Positions 18,004 through 26,553 of a stretch of 43,353 bases of DNA are shown here, in pieces. The notes under the pieces are model-generated. The model saw nothing but the letters and a program-made list of their open reading frames with translations, ran no database searches and was not told where the DNA came from. The DNA lies in contig JBKPDO010000230.1 of the NCBI GenBank assembly GCA_046727955.1, positions 1-43,353 of the forward strand. The letters are read 5' to 3'. The DNA comes from DASVXQ01 sp046727955 (lineage in GTDB: Bacteria; Actinomycetota; CALGFH01). Positions within the stretch are counted from its first letter, which is position 1, and each line of letters begins with the position of its first letter. The position numbers and the translations under genes were made by a program.

Positions 18004-19575
18004 TTGGCTATCAAGCTTGACTTGCGGCTGGGGATCGACGTCGGCGGCACCAACACCGACGCGGTCGTGCTCGACCGCGATGACCACCTTGTCGCCAAGG
18101 TGAAGGTCCCCAGCACAGCGGACGTCACCGGCGGCGTCACCGCCGCCATCGACGCCATCCTCGGCGACCCGGGCGTGGACAAGCGCCGCATCACCCACGT
18201 GATGCTCGGCACCACCCACGCCACCAACGCCGTGCTGGAGCGGCGCAACCTGCGACGGGTGGCGGTGCTGCGCATCGGCGGACCGGCCACCCGCGCCGTG
18301 CGGCCCCTGTACTCCTGGCCACACGAACTGCGCGTCGCCGTCTCCGCCGGCGAGATAATCGTCGATGGCGGCATCGAATTCGACGGCCAGGAACTGGTGC
18401 CCTTCGACGACGACACGGCCGCCCAGTTCCTCGCCACCGTCGCCGAGCAGGCCGACGCGGTCGCCATCACCAGCGTCTTCGCGCCCATCTCGTCCGCACA
18501 CGAGCTGCGGGCAGAGGAGCTGGTGCGGCGCGAGATCGGCAACGTGCACGTCTCCCTCAGCCACGAGATCGGCACCCTCGGCCTGCTCGAGCGCGAGAAC
18601 GCCACCGTCCTCAACGCCGCCTTGGTCGGCGTTGCCCGCGACGTCGCCGCCGGCCTGAAGGCAGCGCTCGCCAGCCACGCCCTGCGGCCGGTGACCTTCT
18701 TCACCCAGAACGACGGCACCCTCATGGGGGCCGACTACGCCCTGCGCTACCCGGTCCTGACCATCGGCAGCGGCCCCGCCAACTCGATCCGTGGCGCCGC
18801 CTTCCTCACCGGACTCGGCGACGCGCTCGTGGCCGACGTCGGCGGCACGTCGACCGATGTCGGCGTGCTCTCCAACGGCTTCCCGCGGGAGTCCTCCGCC
18901 GGATTCGAAATCGGCGGCATCAGGACGAATTTCCGCATGCCAGATCTGGTCACAATCGCGCTCGGCGGCGGCACGGTCGTTTCCGACGGCGCTGGCGCGG
19001 TGATCGTCGGCCCCGCCAGCGTCGGCTACCGCCTCTGGCAGGAGGCAATGGTGTTCGGCGGCGACACCGTCACGCTCACCGACAGCGCGGTCGCCTGCGG
19101 CCGGGCAGGCATCGGGGACCCCGAGCGCATCCCGAGCCTCGACCGGCGCCGGCCGCTCCTCGAGCAGGCGATGGAGCGCGCCGACGCCATGCTTGCCGAG
19201 GCAGTCGACCGGGTCAAGACCATCAGGGGAGACCAGCCCCTGATCGTGGTCGGCGGCGGCAGCGTCCTGGTGCCGGACTCGCTGCCCGGAGTCGACAAGA
19301 TCATCCGGCCGGGCCACTTCGACGTCGCCAACGCCGTCGGCGCCGCGATCGCGTCGGTCAGCGGACAGGTCGACAGGGTTTTCCACCTCGACCCCGGCGG
19401 CCGCCAGGCCGCCCTGGAGCACGCCGAGGAGGAGGCGCGCGTCCACGCCATCCGCGCTGGCGCGGACCCCGACCGGATCGAGGTCGTCGAGGTCGAGGAG
19501 ATCCCGCTCGCCTACCTCACCACCCCAGCCGTCCGCGTCCGGGTCAAGGTGGCCGGATCTCTCGGCTTCCTCTGA
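18004..19575 (+). CDS. Hydantoinase/oxoprolinase-family protein (HyuA-type)
   Basis: This 523-residue protein belongs to the hydantoinase A / 5-oxoprolinase family, whose members open lactam rings with ATP. The N-terminal domain starts LGIDVGGTNTDAV (acetate-kinase-like phosphate loop), and a second nucleotide-binding signature VADVGGTSTDVGVL is near residues 277-290. GGGTVVSDGAG and VVGGGSVLVP follow. It is shorter than the roughly 650-700 residue HyuA of N-methylhydantoinase and no HyuB partner is present, as in other DUF917-linked members. TTG 18004 is chosen because AGGAGGG lies 6 bases upstream. The frame ends in a clear stop. Confidence 0.88.
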   Translation: MAIKLDLRLGIDVGGTNTDAVVLDRDDHLVAKVKVPSTADVTGGVTAAIDAILGDPGVDKRRITHVMLGTTHATNAVLERRNLRRVAVLRIGGPATRAVRPLYSWPHELRVAVSAGEIIVDGGIEFDGQELVPFDDDTAAQFLATVAEQADAVAITSVFAPISSAHELRAEELVRREIGNVHVSLSHEIGTLGLLERENATVLNAALVGVARDVAAGLKAALASHALRPVTFFTQNDGTLMGADYALRYPVLTIGSGPANSIRGAAFLTGLGDALVADVGGTSTDVGVLSNGFPRESSAGFEIGGIRTNFRMPDLVTIALGGGTVVSDGAGAVIVGPASVGYRLWQEAMVFGGDTVTLTDSAVACGRAGIGDPERIPSLDRRRPLLEQAMERADAMLAEAVDRVKTIRGDQPLIVVGGGSVLVPDSLPGVDKIIRPGHFDVANAVGAAIASVSGQVDRVFHLDPGGRQAALEHAEEEARVHAIRAGADPDRIEVVEVEEIPLAYLTTPAVRVRVKVAGSLGFL

Positions 19576-19779
19576 TTCGGCGGCGGCAACCTGCGGGACG
19601 ACCTCGCCGAGGTGCAGCTCGTAGCTGGCCCGCAGCCCACGGGCCGCCTCGGGCCGGAAGGTCGAGCGCAGCCGGATCACGCCGCGCTAGCCGCGCAGGG
19701 CGCCGCTCGACCTCGCCGCGCGGGCACAGGGCGGTCATGACAAGGGAAAGTCGGGCAGCGACCGCTGTCGGGGGCCGGC

Positions 19780-19809
19780 TATACTCGCGGTGCCGGCCAC
19801 CTTGGCCGG
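19780..19809 (+). promoter_or_regulatory. Candidate phoH promoter -10 box and leader hairpin
   Basis: TATACT (19780-19785) is a near-consensus -10 box. A 7-bp stem, CCGGCCA (19793-19799) with TGGCCGG (19803-19809), would lie at the very start of the transcript. A -35 box at the right distance is weak. The gene's ribosome site GTAGGAGGGGG follows about 25 bases later. Confidence 0.45.
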
Positions 19810-19848
19810 TGGTTCTGCCGTCCCCGTAGGAGGGGGCTCTCACTCAGC

Positions 19849-20844
19849 GTGCAACAACGAACACAAGTAAGGGAAACCACTTCAGACGTCAAGGTCAACG
19901 TTCTGGTCCCGGTGAACCACTCGATGGTGAGCCTGCTCGGCACCCGGGACGAGCTACTGAAGCTGATCGAGGCGGCCTTTGAGAGCGCGGTGTTCGTGCG
20001 CGGGAACGAAATCACGATCACCGGCGAGCCTCAGGACGCCGAGCGGGTGGCCCGCCTGTTCGAGGAGCTGATCAGCCTGCTCGACCAGGGCAGCCCGCTC
20101 ACCGCGGAGACGGTCGGCCGCTCCATCGACATGGTCAGGGGGGGCGACGGCGAGCGCCCGTCCGACGTCTTCGGTGACGCGGTCCTCACGGTGCGCGGCG
20201 GCCGGGCGATCACCCCGAAGACCACCGGCCAGAAACGCTACGTGGACGCGATCCGCAAGAACACGATCGTGTTCGGCATCGGTCCGGCCGGCACCGGCAA
20301 GACCTACCTGGCGATGGCGGTGGCGGTGCAGGCATTGCTGTCCAAGCGCACGAACCGCTTGATCCTGACCCGCCCAGCGGTGGAGGCGGGGGAGAAGCTC
20401 GGCTTCCTGCCCGGGACGCTGTCTGAGAAAATCGACCCGTACCTGCGCCCGCTCTACGACGCGCTGTACGAGATGATGGACGCGGAGCAGATCGCCCGGC
20501 TAATGGAGCGTGGCACCATCGAGGTCGCCCCGCTTGGGTACATGCGCGGTAGAACGCTTAATGACTCGTTTATCGTGCTTGACGAGGCGCAGAACACCAC
20601 TCCGGAGCAGATGAAGATGTTCCTGACCCGGCTGGGGTTCAACTCCAAGGCCGTGGTGACGGGCGACGTCACCCAGATCGACCTGCCGGCGGGGCAGCAC
20701 TCTGGCCTGAACATCGTGCGTGAGATCCTGACCGGGATCGACGGGCTCGCGTTCATGTACCTGTCATCACGGGACGTGGTCCGCCACCGCATCGTCCAGG
20801 ACATCGTCGAAGCCTATCGCCGCTACGACGAGGCCAGATCCTAG
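19849..20844 (+). CDS. phoH: PhoH family ATPase
   Basis: This 331-residue PhoH-like protein has a KH-like N-terminal segment (about 15-80) and a superfamily 1 helicase-like ATPase domain. The Walker A GPAGTGKT is at residues 145-152 and the Walker B region reads FIVLDEAQN. It is usually encoded next to ybeY, as here, and the pair is thought to act in RNA and ribosome quality control. The start is GTG 19849 after GGAGGGGG. First gene of a compact operon with ybeY, corC, cdd and era. Confidence 0.95.
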   Translation: MQQRTQVRETTSDVKVNVLVPVNHSMVSLLGTRDELLKLIEAAFESAVFVRGNEITITGEPQDAERVARLFEELISLLDQGSPLTAETVGRSIDMVRGGDGERPSDVFGDAVLTVRGGRAITPKTTGQKRYVDAIRKNTIVFGIGPAGTGKTYLAMAVAVQALLSKRTNRLILTRPAVEAGEKLGFLPGTLSEKIDPYLRPLYDALYEMMDAEQIARLMERGTIEVAPLGYMRGRTLNDSFIVLDEAQNTTPEQMKMFLTRLGFNSKAVVTGDVTQIDLPAGQHSGLNIVREILTGIDGLAFMYLSSRDVVRHRIVQDIVEAYRRYDEARS

Positions 20845-20914
20845 TGGAGGGCCCGGAACGAACCAGGGAGCGCGGGGCGCCGGGCGGCGGGACCTGTCGC
20901 GGCGGTGATCTGCC

Positions 20915-21460
20915 ATGAGCGTCTTCGTCGCCAACGAGCAGACCGACCAGGCCGTCGACGAGGAGGGCTTGGCCAGGCTCGCGCGGCTGGTCATGGAGGC
21001 CGAGGGGGTCGAGGAGTCCGAGATCTCGATCCTGCTGGTCGACACCGCCGTGATGACCCAGCTCAACCGGCGTTACATGGGCGAGGACCATCCGACCGAC
21101 GTGCTCGCGTTCCCGATCGACGGCCCGTCGCCGGCCTCGGGTCCTCCCGGCGGCCCGGCCGGGCCGCGCGGCTTCGCCGGCGACCGCTACACCGACAGCG
21201 CGGACGACGAGCTGGAAGACGACGAGGACTCCGACGACGACGCCCCCTGGCTGCTCGGCGACATCGTGCTGTGCCCTGCCTACGCGGCCGACCAGGCCAG
21301 GCAGGCGGGGCAGAGCCTGGCCGCCGAGCTGGAGCTACTGACCGTTCACGGCATCCTGCACCTGTGCGGCTTCGACCACGCCGAGCCCGAGGACGAGCGT
21401 GAGATGCGGTCGCGCACCGAGGAGCTGCTGTCGCGCTGGCGCGCGGAGGCACGACGATGA
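20915..21460 (+). CDS. ybeY: Endoribonuclease YbeY (rRNA maturation factor)
   Basis: This 181-residue single-strand endoribonuclease is needed for 16S rRNA 3' maturation and ribosome quality control. The zinc site is clear: His145, His149 and His155 in HGILHLCGFDH. DVLAFPID is at residues 62-69. Between these lies an unusual linker of roughly 40 residues (about 71-110), first Pro/Gly-rich and then almost entirely acidic (ELEDDEDSDDD), where most YbeY proteins have only a few residues. The stop overlaps the start of the next gene (ATGA). Confidence 0.95.
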   Translation: MSVFVANEQTDQAVDEEGLARLARLVMEAEGVEESEISILLVDTAVMTQLNRRYMGEDHPTDVLAFPIDGPSPASGPPGGPAGPRGFAGDRYTDSADDELEDDEDSDDDAPWLLGDIVLCPAYAADQARQAGQSLAAELELLTVHGILHLCGFDHAEPEDEREMRSRTEELLSRWRAEARR

Positions 21461-22764
21461 ACCGTCTCACCACAAACGACGTCTGGTCTCTGGTCGCGGT
21501 CGCGCTGCTCACCGCGGTGGCGGCCTTCCTGGCGATGTCGGAGACGGCCATCACCCGCACCACCCGCATCCGCGCCCTGCACCTGCAGGAGGAGGGCCGC
21601 CGCGGCGCGCGGCAGCTGCTGGCGCTGGTCGAGCAGACGGCGCGTTCGCTCAACCTGGTCCTGCTGCTGGTGCTGGTGGTGCAGTTCACCGCCACCTCGC
21701 TGTTCACCTCGGTGATGGAGCGGCTGGTCGGCGGCGGTCTCGGGGTGGCGCTGGCCGCCGGGATCATGACCGTGGTGACCTTCATCTTCGCCGAGGTCGC
21801 CCCCAAGACCTACGCGATTCAGCAGACCGACCGCGCCGCGCTGACGGTCGCGCCGGTCGTCTACTGGCTGACGCGGCTGCCGGTGCTCGGGCCGTTCACC
21901 CGGCTGCTGATCGGCATCGGCAACATCGTCACACCGGGCAAGGGGCTCAAGACGGGTCCGTTTGTCTCTGAGGACGAGCTGCGCGTGCTGGTCGACGAGG
22001 CCGAGCGGGAGGAGGTCATCGAGGAAGAGGAACGCGAGATGATCCAGTCCGTGTTCGAGTTCGGCGACACCATCCTCCGCGAGGTGATGGTGCCCCGGCC
22101 CGACATGGTCGTGGTCTCCGCCGCCGAGTCCCTCGAGCAGGTGCTCGAGGTGATCCTCCGCAGCGGCTTCTCGCGCATCCCGGTCTACGGCAGCGACATT
22201 GACGACATCGTCGGCCTGGCCTACGCCAAGGACGTGCTGCGCAGCCTCCACGACGGCCACCCTGACAAGCCGCTGTCGGAGATCCTGCGGCCCGCCCCGG
22301 TGATGCCGGAGTCGATGCGGGCCGCCGATGGCCTGCGCGAGATGCGCCGCCGCAAGAGCCACATGGTCATCGTCATCGACGAGTACGGCGGCACCTCGGG
22401 TCTGGTCACCATCGAGGACCTGCTCGAGGAGATCGTGGGCGAGATCGCCGACGAGTACGACCGCGAGGAGCCCAACGTCGAGCCGCTGCCCGACGGCGAC
22501 TACCGCGTGAACGCTCGCCTGTCGATCAACGAGGTCAACGAGCTGCTCGACGTGGAGCTGCCGGCCACCGAGTGGGACTCGATCGGCGGGCTGATGTTCA
22601 ACCTGATCGGCGAGGTGCCCAAGGAAGGCCAGGAAGTCGAGTTCCAGGGCCTGTCGCTGCGTGCCGAGCGGGTCCAGGGCCGGCGGGTCGGCCGGGTGCG
22701 CATCCACCGTCTCGCCACGCCAGCCCAGGGACGGGAAGGCGCGGCGGAGGCTCGCAGGCAGTGA
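21457..22764 (+). CDS. CNNM/CBS-domain membrane protein (CorC/HlyC family)
   Basis: This 435-residue protein has an N-terminal DUF21/CNNM membrane domain with three to four hydrophobic helices (about 1-175) and two CBS domains (about 200-330), with VPRPDMVVV and IVIDEYGGTSGLVTIEDLLEEIVG. It ends in a CorC/HlyC C-terminal domain (about 350-425). Relatives are implicated in Mg2+ or Co2+ efflux; the old name hemolysin is misleading. It overlaps ybeY by four bases and cdd by four bases, so it is part of the phoH-era operon. Confidence 0.93.
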   Translation: MNRLTTNDVWSLVAVALLTAVAAFLAMSETAITRTTRIRALHLQEEGRRGARQLLALVEQTARSLNLVLLLVLVVQFTATSLFTSVMERLVGGGLGVALAAGIMTVVTFIFAEVAPKTYAIQQTDRAALTVAPVVYWLTRLPVLGPFTRLLIGIGNIVTPGKGLKTGPFVSEDELRVLVDEAEREEVIEEEEREMIQSVFEFGDTILREVMVPRPDMVVVSAAESLEQVLEVILRSGFSRIPVYGSDIDDIVGLAYAKDVLRSLHDGHPDKPLSEILRPAPVMPESMRAADGLREMRRRKSHMVIVIDEYGGTSGLVTIEDLLEEIVGEIADEYDREEPNVEPLPDGDYRVNARLSINEVNELLDVELPATEWDSIGGLMFNLIGEVPKEGQEVEFQGLSLRAERVQGRRVGRVRIHRLATPAQGREGAAEARRQ

Positions 22765-23210
22765 GCGGCGCGCTGAGCACGGTGATCCACGTGCCTGACC
22801 ACGAGCTGATCGCGGCCGCCCGGGCGGCGCGGGCGCTCGCCTACGCGCCCTACTCCGGCTATCGCGTCGGGGCGGCGCTGCTGACCAGCAACGGCTCGGT
22901 AGTGTCCGCGGCGAATGTGGAGAACGCCTCGTACGGTCTGACGATCTGCGCCGAGCGCGCGGTGGTGGTGGCCGCGATCGCCGCCGGCCACCGGCGCTTC
23001 GAGGCGGTGGCGGTGGCCGCGGACGGCCCCGAGCCGGCGAGCCTGTGCGGCGCCTGCCGGCAGGTGCTGCGGGAGTTCCCCCGCGCGCTCGAGCTGCGCG
23101 TGCTGTGCGCCGGCGAGTCGGGCGAGCAGGTGGTCGTCACCACCCTGGGCGACCTGCTGCCCGACAGCTTCGGCCCAGAGCGGCTGGCGCGGGACAAGAG
23201 AAGCGGTTGA
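22761..23210 (+). CDS. cdd: Cytidine deaminase
   Basis: This 149-residue zinc enzyme converts cytidine and deoxycytidine to uridine and deoxyuridine in pyrimidine salvage. The active-site motifs are Cys63-Ala-Glu65 in CAERAVV and the pair Cys96/Cys99 in CGACRQVLREF. NVENASYGLT precedes them as in tetrameric Cdd. GTG 22761 overlaps the stop of the upstream gene (GTGA) and is preferred over the longer open frame. The stop overlaps the ATG of era (TGATG). Confidence 0.93.
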   Translation: MSGALSTVIHVPDHELIAAARAARALAYAPYSGYRVGAALLTSNGSVVSAANVENASYGLTICAERAVVVAAIAAGHRRFEAVAVAADGPEPASLCGACRQVLREFPRALELRVLCAGESGEQVVVTTLGDLLPDSFGPERLARDKRSG

Positions 23211-24199
23211 TGAAGTCCGGTCTGGTCGCCCTGGTGGGACGGCCCAACGTCGGCAAGTCGACCCTGCTCAACGCGCTGCTGGGGCAGAAGGTCGCGATCA
23301 TGTCGGACAAGCCCCAGACCACCCGCTCGGTGATCCGCGGGGTGCTGCGCCGCCCGCAGGGCGAGGCGGTGCTGGTCGACACCCCCGGCCTGCACAAGCC
23401 GCGCACGCTGCTCGGCCAGCGGCTGAACGACCTCGTCCGCGGCACCCTGACCGAGGTCGACGTGGTCTGCTTCATGGTCGACACGGCGGCTGGGGTAGGC
23501 GGCGGCGACCGCTTCCTGGCCGCCGAGCTGGCCAGGGTCGAAACGCCTAGGCTCGCGCTGGTCAACAAGATGGACAGGGCCTCGCGCCAGCGCATGGTGG
23601 AGTCGCTGCAGGCGGTGACGGAGCTGGGGGAGTGGGCCGAGGTGGTCCCCATCTCGGCGCTCACCGGCGAGCAGCTCGACCTGCTCGTCGAGCTGCTGTT
23701 CCGCTACCTGCCGGAGGGCCCGCCGCTGTTCCCGGAGGACCGGGTCAGCGACGAGCCCGAGCGCCACTTCATCGCCGAGGTGATCCGCGAGAAGGCGATC
23801 GCGCTAGTCCGCGAGGAGCTGCCCCACTCGATCGCTGTCGTGGTCGAGGAGATGGGCCCGCCGGACGAGGTCCCCATCGGACCCGGACCTGCCGGACCCG
23901 GCGGCACCGGACCCGATTCCACCGGACGCGGACCGGCCGGACGCGGACCGGCCGGAGCCGGCCCTACCGGGCGCGAGCGCGATGACCTGCTGGTGATCCG
24001 CGCCAACCTGTTCGTCGAGCGTTCCAGCCAGAAGCCGATCGTGCTCGGTCGCGGCGGCTCGCTGCTGCGCGAGATCGGCACCCGCGCCCGCGCCGAGCTG
24101 GAGGCGCTGCTCGGCACCAGGATATTCCTGGACCTGCACGTCAAGGTCGCCAAGGAGTGGCAGCGCGACCCCAAGCAGCTCTCCCGCCTCGGGTACTGA
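23210..24199 (+). CDS. era: GTPase Era with a Gly/Pro-rich insert in the KH domain
   Basis: The 329-residue Era GTPase binds 16S rRNA and couples 30S assembly with growth. G-domain motifs are GRPNVGKS (10-17), the switch region with TTR, DTPGLHKP (58-64) and NKMD (119-122). The C-terminal KH domain carries the RxxSQKPIVLGRGG segment. Residues 222-256 are a low-complexity Gly/Pro insert built from GPAG- and GRGP-like repeats, just before the strand that leads into that segment. The DNA (about 23880-23970) shows matching short tandem repeats. Normal Era proteins are about 300 residues. It is the last gene of the phoH operon. Confidence 0.95.
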   Translation: MKSGLVALVGRPNVGKSTLLNALLGQKVAIMSDKPQTTRSVIRGVLRRPQGEAVLVDTPGLHKPRTLLGQRLNDLVRGTLTEVDVVCFMVDTAAGVGGGDRFLAAELARVETPRLALVNKMDRASRQRMVESLQAVTELGEWAEVVPISALTGEQLDLLVELLFRYLPEGPPLFPEDRVSDEPERHFIAEVIREKAIALVREELPHSIAVVVEEMGPPDEVPIGPGPAGPGGTGPDSTGRGPAGRGPAGAGPTGRERDDLLVIRANLFVERSSQKPIVLGRGGSLLREIGTRARAELEALLGTRIFLDLHVKVAKEWQRDPKQLSRLGY

Positions 24200-24322
24200 C
24201 CTCGATACTGACTTGGGCCGGCCCGCGTCGGCGCCTTGGGAGATTCCGTGTAACGCACAAGCGCCCCCGGACGGCCTTATTAGGTGGAGGACGAAGGCAT
24301 CGGGGCTCGCCGTCCTCAGGCC

Positions 24323-24446
24323 TAGAGCGCCGGTCAAGTAGCCGGTATTGAGGTGATTGGGTGGCACCGGGGGCGGCGCGCAGGGCTGGGAGCTGTACGT
24401 ATGGTCTGACGCTGCATGCTGCGCCGCCTACTTGACCGGCGCTCTA
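24323..24446. mobile_element. TA-bounded inverted-repeat element (MITE-like), 120 bp
   Basis: The arms at 24322-24341 and 24428-24447 are perfectly complementary over 20 bases (CTAGAGCGCCGG... against ...CCGGCGCTCTAG). Taking the TA dinucleotides at 24323-24324 and 24445-24446 as the duplicated target leaves a 120-bp non-coding element with 17-bp ends. This matches the size and target rule of IS630/Tc1-type miniature elements. It ends only 16 bases before the start codon of the secreted BNR protein, so it supplies most of that gene's upstream sequence. Confidence 0.6.
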
Positions 24447-24462
24447 GCCGAAAGGAGCAGGC

Positions 24463-26313
24463 ATGCGGAAGCGCTTGCGGGTATTGCTCATCGTCGCGGT
24501 GGGAGCGCTGGTCGCGGCGCCGACGGGGAGCGCCCGCGCTCTCAACGCCGACACGCTGGTCACGGTGGGCAGCCCACAGTCGCCGTTCTCTGCGAACAAG
24601 CAGAACGAGCCGGCTGTGGCGATCGACGCCAACCATCCGACCGTGCTGGCGGCCGGCGCGAACGACAACATTGACATGGAGGCCTGCAACGCCGGCACCG
24701 ACAACACCTGCCCGTTCACCAGCGGAGTCGGCGCCTCGGGCGTCTCCTTCTCGTTCGACAGCGGCACCTCCTGGTTCCAGCCAACCTTCAGTGGCTGGAG
24801 CGCCCGCAACTGCGTGGGCGCGCCGGGGGACAGCGACCCGCCCTGCCAGCCGCAAGCCGGCGGCCCGATCGGCACACTGCCCGGCTATTTCGAGGCCGGA
24901 CTCGTCGCCGACGGCGACCCAGCGGTGGCCTTCGGTCCCGTGTTCAAGAACGGCACCTTCTCGTGGGCGAACGGGTCTCGCCTGTACTACGCGAACCTGA
25001 CCTCCAACTTCCCGGGCAGGCAGGCGTTCGACGGCTTCGAGGCGATCGCCGTCTCGCGGATCGACGGGCCGGCGTCCACCGGGCTCACGCAGTCCGTGGT
25101 GTCCAACCAGGCCAACTGGAAGGCGCCGGTGATCGTGAGCAAGCAGAACTCGGCGCTGTTCGGCGACAAGGAGCAGGTGTGGGCTGACAACGCCTCCTCG
25201 AGCCCGTTCTTCGGCCACGCCTACGTCTGCTATGCGGCCTTCCGCGGTGTGCCGAGCAGGTCACAGCCGCTGGTGGTGGCGACGTCCAGCGACGGGGGCG
25301 GCAGCTGGACCAACCAGCAGATCACGCCGGCCACCAACAACACCAACAGCCAGAACGGCTTCGGGCGCTCCGGCTGCACCATCCGCACCGACAGCCACGG
25401 CGTCGCCTACGTCTTTGCGTACCAGTTCGCCTTCGGGTCGCCCGGCGTGGGCTTCCAGCTCCTGGCGAAGTCCGTGGACGGAGGCAGCCACTGGACCCAG
25501 GCCCGCCCGATCATCCAGGCCACTGACCTCTGCAACGGCTTCGAGGCGGCGATCGGGCGCTGTGTCGAGGACGGGATCGGCGGTGCCCGTGACGACCTCG
25601 GGCCAGACCCGAGCGTTGACATCGCCAACGGCGCCCCGACCGGCGCCGACGCCACCAACCAGATCATCAACTCGTGGGCGGACGGTCGCGACGGCCTCAA
25701 CCACGAGCACGTGCTGTTCGCCACCTCCACCGACAGGGGCGCCACCTGGTCGAGCCCGAGGGCGATCGAGACGGCGGGCGACCGCGGCTACTACGCTGCG
25801 CCGGCGATCTCGCCGAACGGGACCGACGCCTGGGTGGTGTACAACGCCTACACCACGCCGTTCCGCAACGACACGACCTCGCCCAGGAACCTGGTCGGCG
25901 TCGTGAAGCACGCCGACATCGCCGCCAACGGCGCCGTGGGGGCCTTCACCGAAGTCCACCGCAGCCCCGGCGGCGACCCCAGAGGCAGCAGCCAGAACAA
26001 CCTCGCCGCGGAATTCCTGGGTGACTACGTCTACGCCGCCGCCACCCGCACCTACGGCACCGCGGTGTGGAACGACGTCCGCAACGCCGCCGACTGCCCG
26101 GACATCGACGCCTACCGTCAGGCGCTCCACAACCGGGCGGTGGCGATCGGTGCGCCGGTAGCCGACCCGGAGGAGCCGCGCGGTGAGGAGGCCACTGTCC
26201 ACCAACTGATGAAGACACAGGAGCCGGCGCCCGTGGCGCCAGCCGTGCAGGCGGTGTGCCCATCGACGTTCGGCAACTCCGACATCTTCGGCGGAACCTT
26301 CGCCAACCCGTAG
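24463..26313 (+). CDS. Secreted BNR/sialidase-fold beta-propeller protein
   Basis: This 616-residue protein has a signal peptide: MRKR, then a hydrophobic core and cleavage probably after ARA near residue 27. At least four Asp-box-like motifs follow (SFDSGTSWF, SSDGGGSWT, SVDGGSHWT, STDRGATWS), as in sialidase-type six-bladed propellers. The catalytic Arg triad and Glu/Tyr of true sialidases cannot be confirmed, so an exo-sialidase activity is not claimed. Many such actinobacterial proteins are secreted and of unknown function. AAAGGAG precedes ATG 24463. A strong hairpin terminator follows. It interrupts the usual era-recO neighbourhood. Confidence 0.75.
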   Translation: MRKRLRVLLIVAVGALVAAPTGSARALNADTLVTVGSPQSPFSANKQNEPAVAIDANHPTVLAAGANDNIDMEACNAGTDNTCPFTSGVGASGVSFSFDSGTSWFQPTFSGWSARNCVGAPGDSDPPCQPQAGGPIGTLPGYFEAGLVADGDPAVAFGPVFKNGTFSWANGSRLYYANLTSNFPGRQAFDGFEAIAVSRIDGPASTGLTQSVVSNQANWKAPVIVSKQNSALFGDKEQVWADNASSSPFFGHAYVCYAAFRGVPSRSQPLVVATSSDGGGSWTNQQITPATNNTNSQNGFGRSGCTIRTDSHGVAYVFAYQFAFGSPGVGFQLLAKSVDGGSHWTQARPIIQATDLCNGFEAAIGRCVEDGIGGARDDLGPDPSVDIANGAPTGADATNQIINSWADGRDGLNHEHVLFATSTDRGATWSSPRAIETAGDRGYYAAPAISPNGTDAWVVYNAYTTPFRNDTTSPRNLVGVVKHADIAANGAVGAFTEVHRSPGGDPRGSSQNNLAAEFLGDYVYAAATRTYGTAVWNDVRNAADCPDIDAYRQALHNRAVAIGAPVADPEEPRGEEATVHQLMKTQEPAPVAPAVQAVCPSTFGNSDIFGGTFANP

Positions 26314-26339
26314 CCCTTGCGCCGTAACGGCCGTCGGGT

Positions 26340-26368
26340 GGAAGGGGCGTCTCTCCGGCGCCCCTTCC
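26340..26368 (+). terminator. Hairpin terminator after the BNR gene
   Basis: GGAAGGGGCG (26340-26349) and CGCCCCTTCC (26359-26368) form a perfect 10-bp stem with a 9-base loop, followed by GAATTTCG. It lies 27 bases after the stop codon. The short T run makes it an imperfect but plausible intrinsic terminator. The remaining gap to recO shows no gene. Confidence 0.7.
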
Positions 26369-26553
26369 GAATTTCGCTGTCTGCGCTGGACGCCCGCGTG
26401 GCAGGCTGGAGGTCGCCGCGGGGACCGTCCGCGAGCTGCCGCTCCCCACCACGGTGGCCTGACGCGGTCGCCGCTCGCGTGGATCAAGTGCCACGGGTTG
26501 GTTAGGCTGGCAGCGACATCCCGTGATGCCATGACCCAGGAGGGTCTCTGTCC

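Noticed and set aside
17839..19680. A 613-residue minus-strand open frame opposite hyuA
   Set aside because: Antisense shadow of a well-conserved gene. Only its first about 35 residues (STFRPEAARGLRASYELHLGE, outside hyuA) look protein-like, perhaps a small relic of another gene, but this is too short to annotate.
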